A stretch of 64,000 bases of DNA from NCBI GenBank assembly GCA_028753945.1, contig JAPNXP010000011.1:1488001-1552000 (forward strand). Direction: 5' to 3'. The stretch is from Hexactinellida sp. DTS-2022. Its lineage: Eukaryota; Porifera; Hexactinellida. The position numbers were made by a program, and so were the translations under genes. Positions 63,551-64,000 of this stretch are shown here, one piece after another. The notes below the pieces were generated by a model. It was given only the letters and a program-made list of their open reading frames with translations, was not told the DNA's origin and searched no databases. Each line of letters starts with the position of its first letter. Positions within the stretch are counted from its first letter, which is position 1.

Positions 63551-64000
63551 TCTCCGTACAGGTGCCCTGGCCATACCTGTATACATTATGGGCTGAAACT
63601 TGGCATGTAGGTGCGGAGTGACCGTCTAATTTGCACCTAGGGTTACGATTTTTGATTAACACATTTTGGACACAGTTTTGACACCTTTCAAAATTTGTCT
63701 TCCCCATAACTCAAAAAATGTTTACTAAACCCCCAACTTTTATTGCACCATTGGATTCACCATAAAATTCTGCGTCTGATGGGAGAAGACAAATTTTCAC
63801 AATGGATTTAATTCATGCCACAAATGGAGGTTGAAATTTCTTTGTTTACTCACACTTCAGTTCAATTGAAAGTGTTAAATATAATTTTATTGTTTCAACT
63901 TGTAATAAGTATATTGATATAACTTGTTAAATCTTACTCTATTGATTCAACTTGCGATAATTATATTGATTCACTTGTGAATTCGAGCTGGCTTCTATTC
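63551..64000 (+). repeat. Isolated array-type unit, runs off the window
   Basis: Starts TCTCCGTACAGGTGCCCTGG after a T-rich run and follows the array-unit order: CTTGGCATGTAGGTGCGGAG, TTTGCACCTAGGGTTACGA, TTCTGCGTCTGATGGGAGAA. It shows the unit family is dispersed and not confined to 11-22 kb. Confidence 0.85.

Overview
The window looks like AT-rich, repeat-saturated nuclear DNA from an invertebrate animal. The argument for an animal is the one clear host gene: a RasGRP-type Ras guanine-nucleotide exchange factor (REM, CDC25, paired EF-hands, C1), a combination I know only from animals and their closest relatives. The transposon mix also fits a metazoan: P-type elements with THAP domains, ZMYM1-like hAT, Merlin, MULEs with FLYWCH, pogo-like and Tourist-like MITEs, possibly Helitrons. 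I cannot name the species. No rRNA, tRNA, CRISPR array or bacterial-type operon was seen.

Layout. 1-8.3 kb: relics of a THAP/P-type gene, a hAT transposase and a Merlin transposase, with MITEs. 8.3-24.8 kb: a probable composite MULE. A broken transposase gene on the minus strand (9.5-10.8 kb) is followed directly by a RING finger. Upstream of it lies about 11.9 kb of nested repeats between inverted copies of the gene's leader: nine repeat units in both orientations, eight long hairpins, 14 copies of a 35-bp near-palindrome and a TTAA-flanked insertion. 25-31.4 kb: MITEs, a 1.2-kb foldback and a second MULE with FLYWCH and transposase domains and only two evident lesions. 31.8-34.5 kb: a P-type transposase relic. 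34.6-40.3 kb: three long-inverted-repeat elements with smaller ones nested in them.

41.3-44.3 kb (minus strand): the intronless 987-codon RasGRP-like gene, the only intact coding sequence I would defend. 45-49.7 kb: a three-deep hAT nest and further non-autonomous hAT elements. 49.8-55.3 kb: a P-type element with terminal inverted repeats of several hundred bases and a THAP-bearing transposase pseudogene interrupted by two small hAT MITEs. 55.3-58.2 kb: a fold-back Merlin derivative and an inverted copy of the 3.8-6.0 kb region. 59.3-60.4 kb: a Helitron-like element with six 142-bp tandem repeats and a row of mini-hairpins. 61.3-63 kb: an integrase-type fossil. From 63.55 kb: an isolated unit of the 11-22 kb array family.

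Apart from the RasGRP gene, the genes do not form a pathway. The window is a record of transposition: at least a dozen insertions have perfect 8-bp target duplications (hAT), others have TA (pogo-like), TTA/TAA (Tourist-like), TTAA (piggyBac-like) or 8-9 bp (MULE) duplications, and nesting gives their relative order. All calls are by eye from sequence and motif knowledge; no database search was run.
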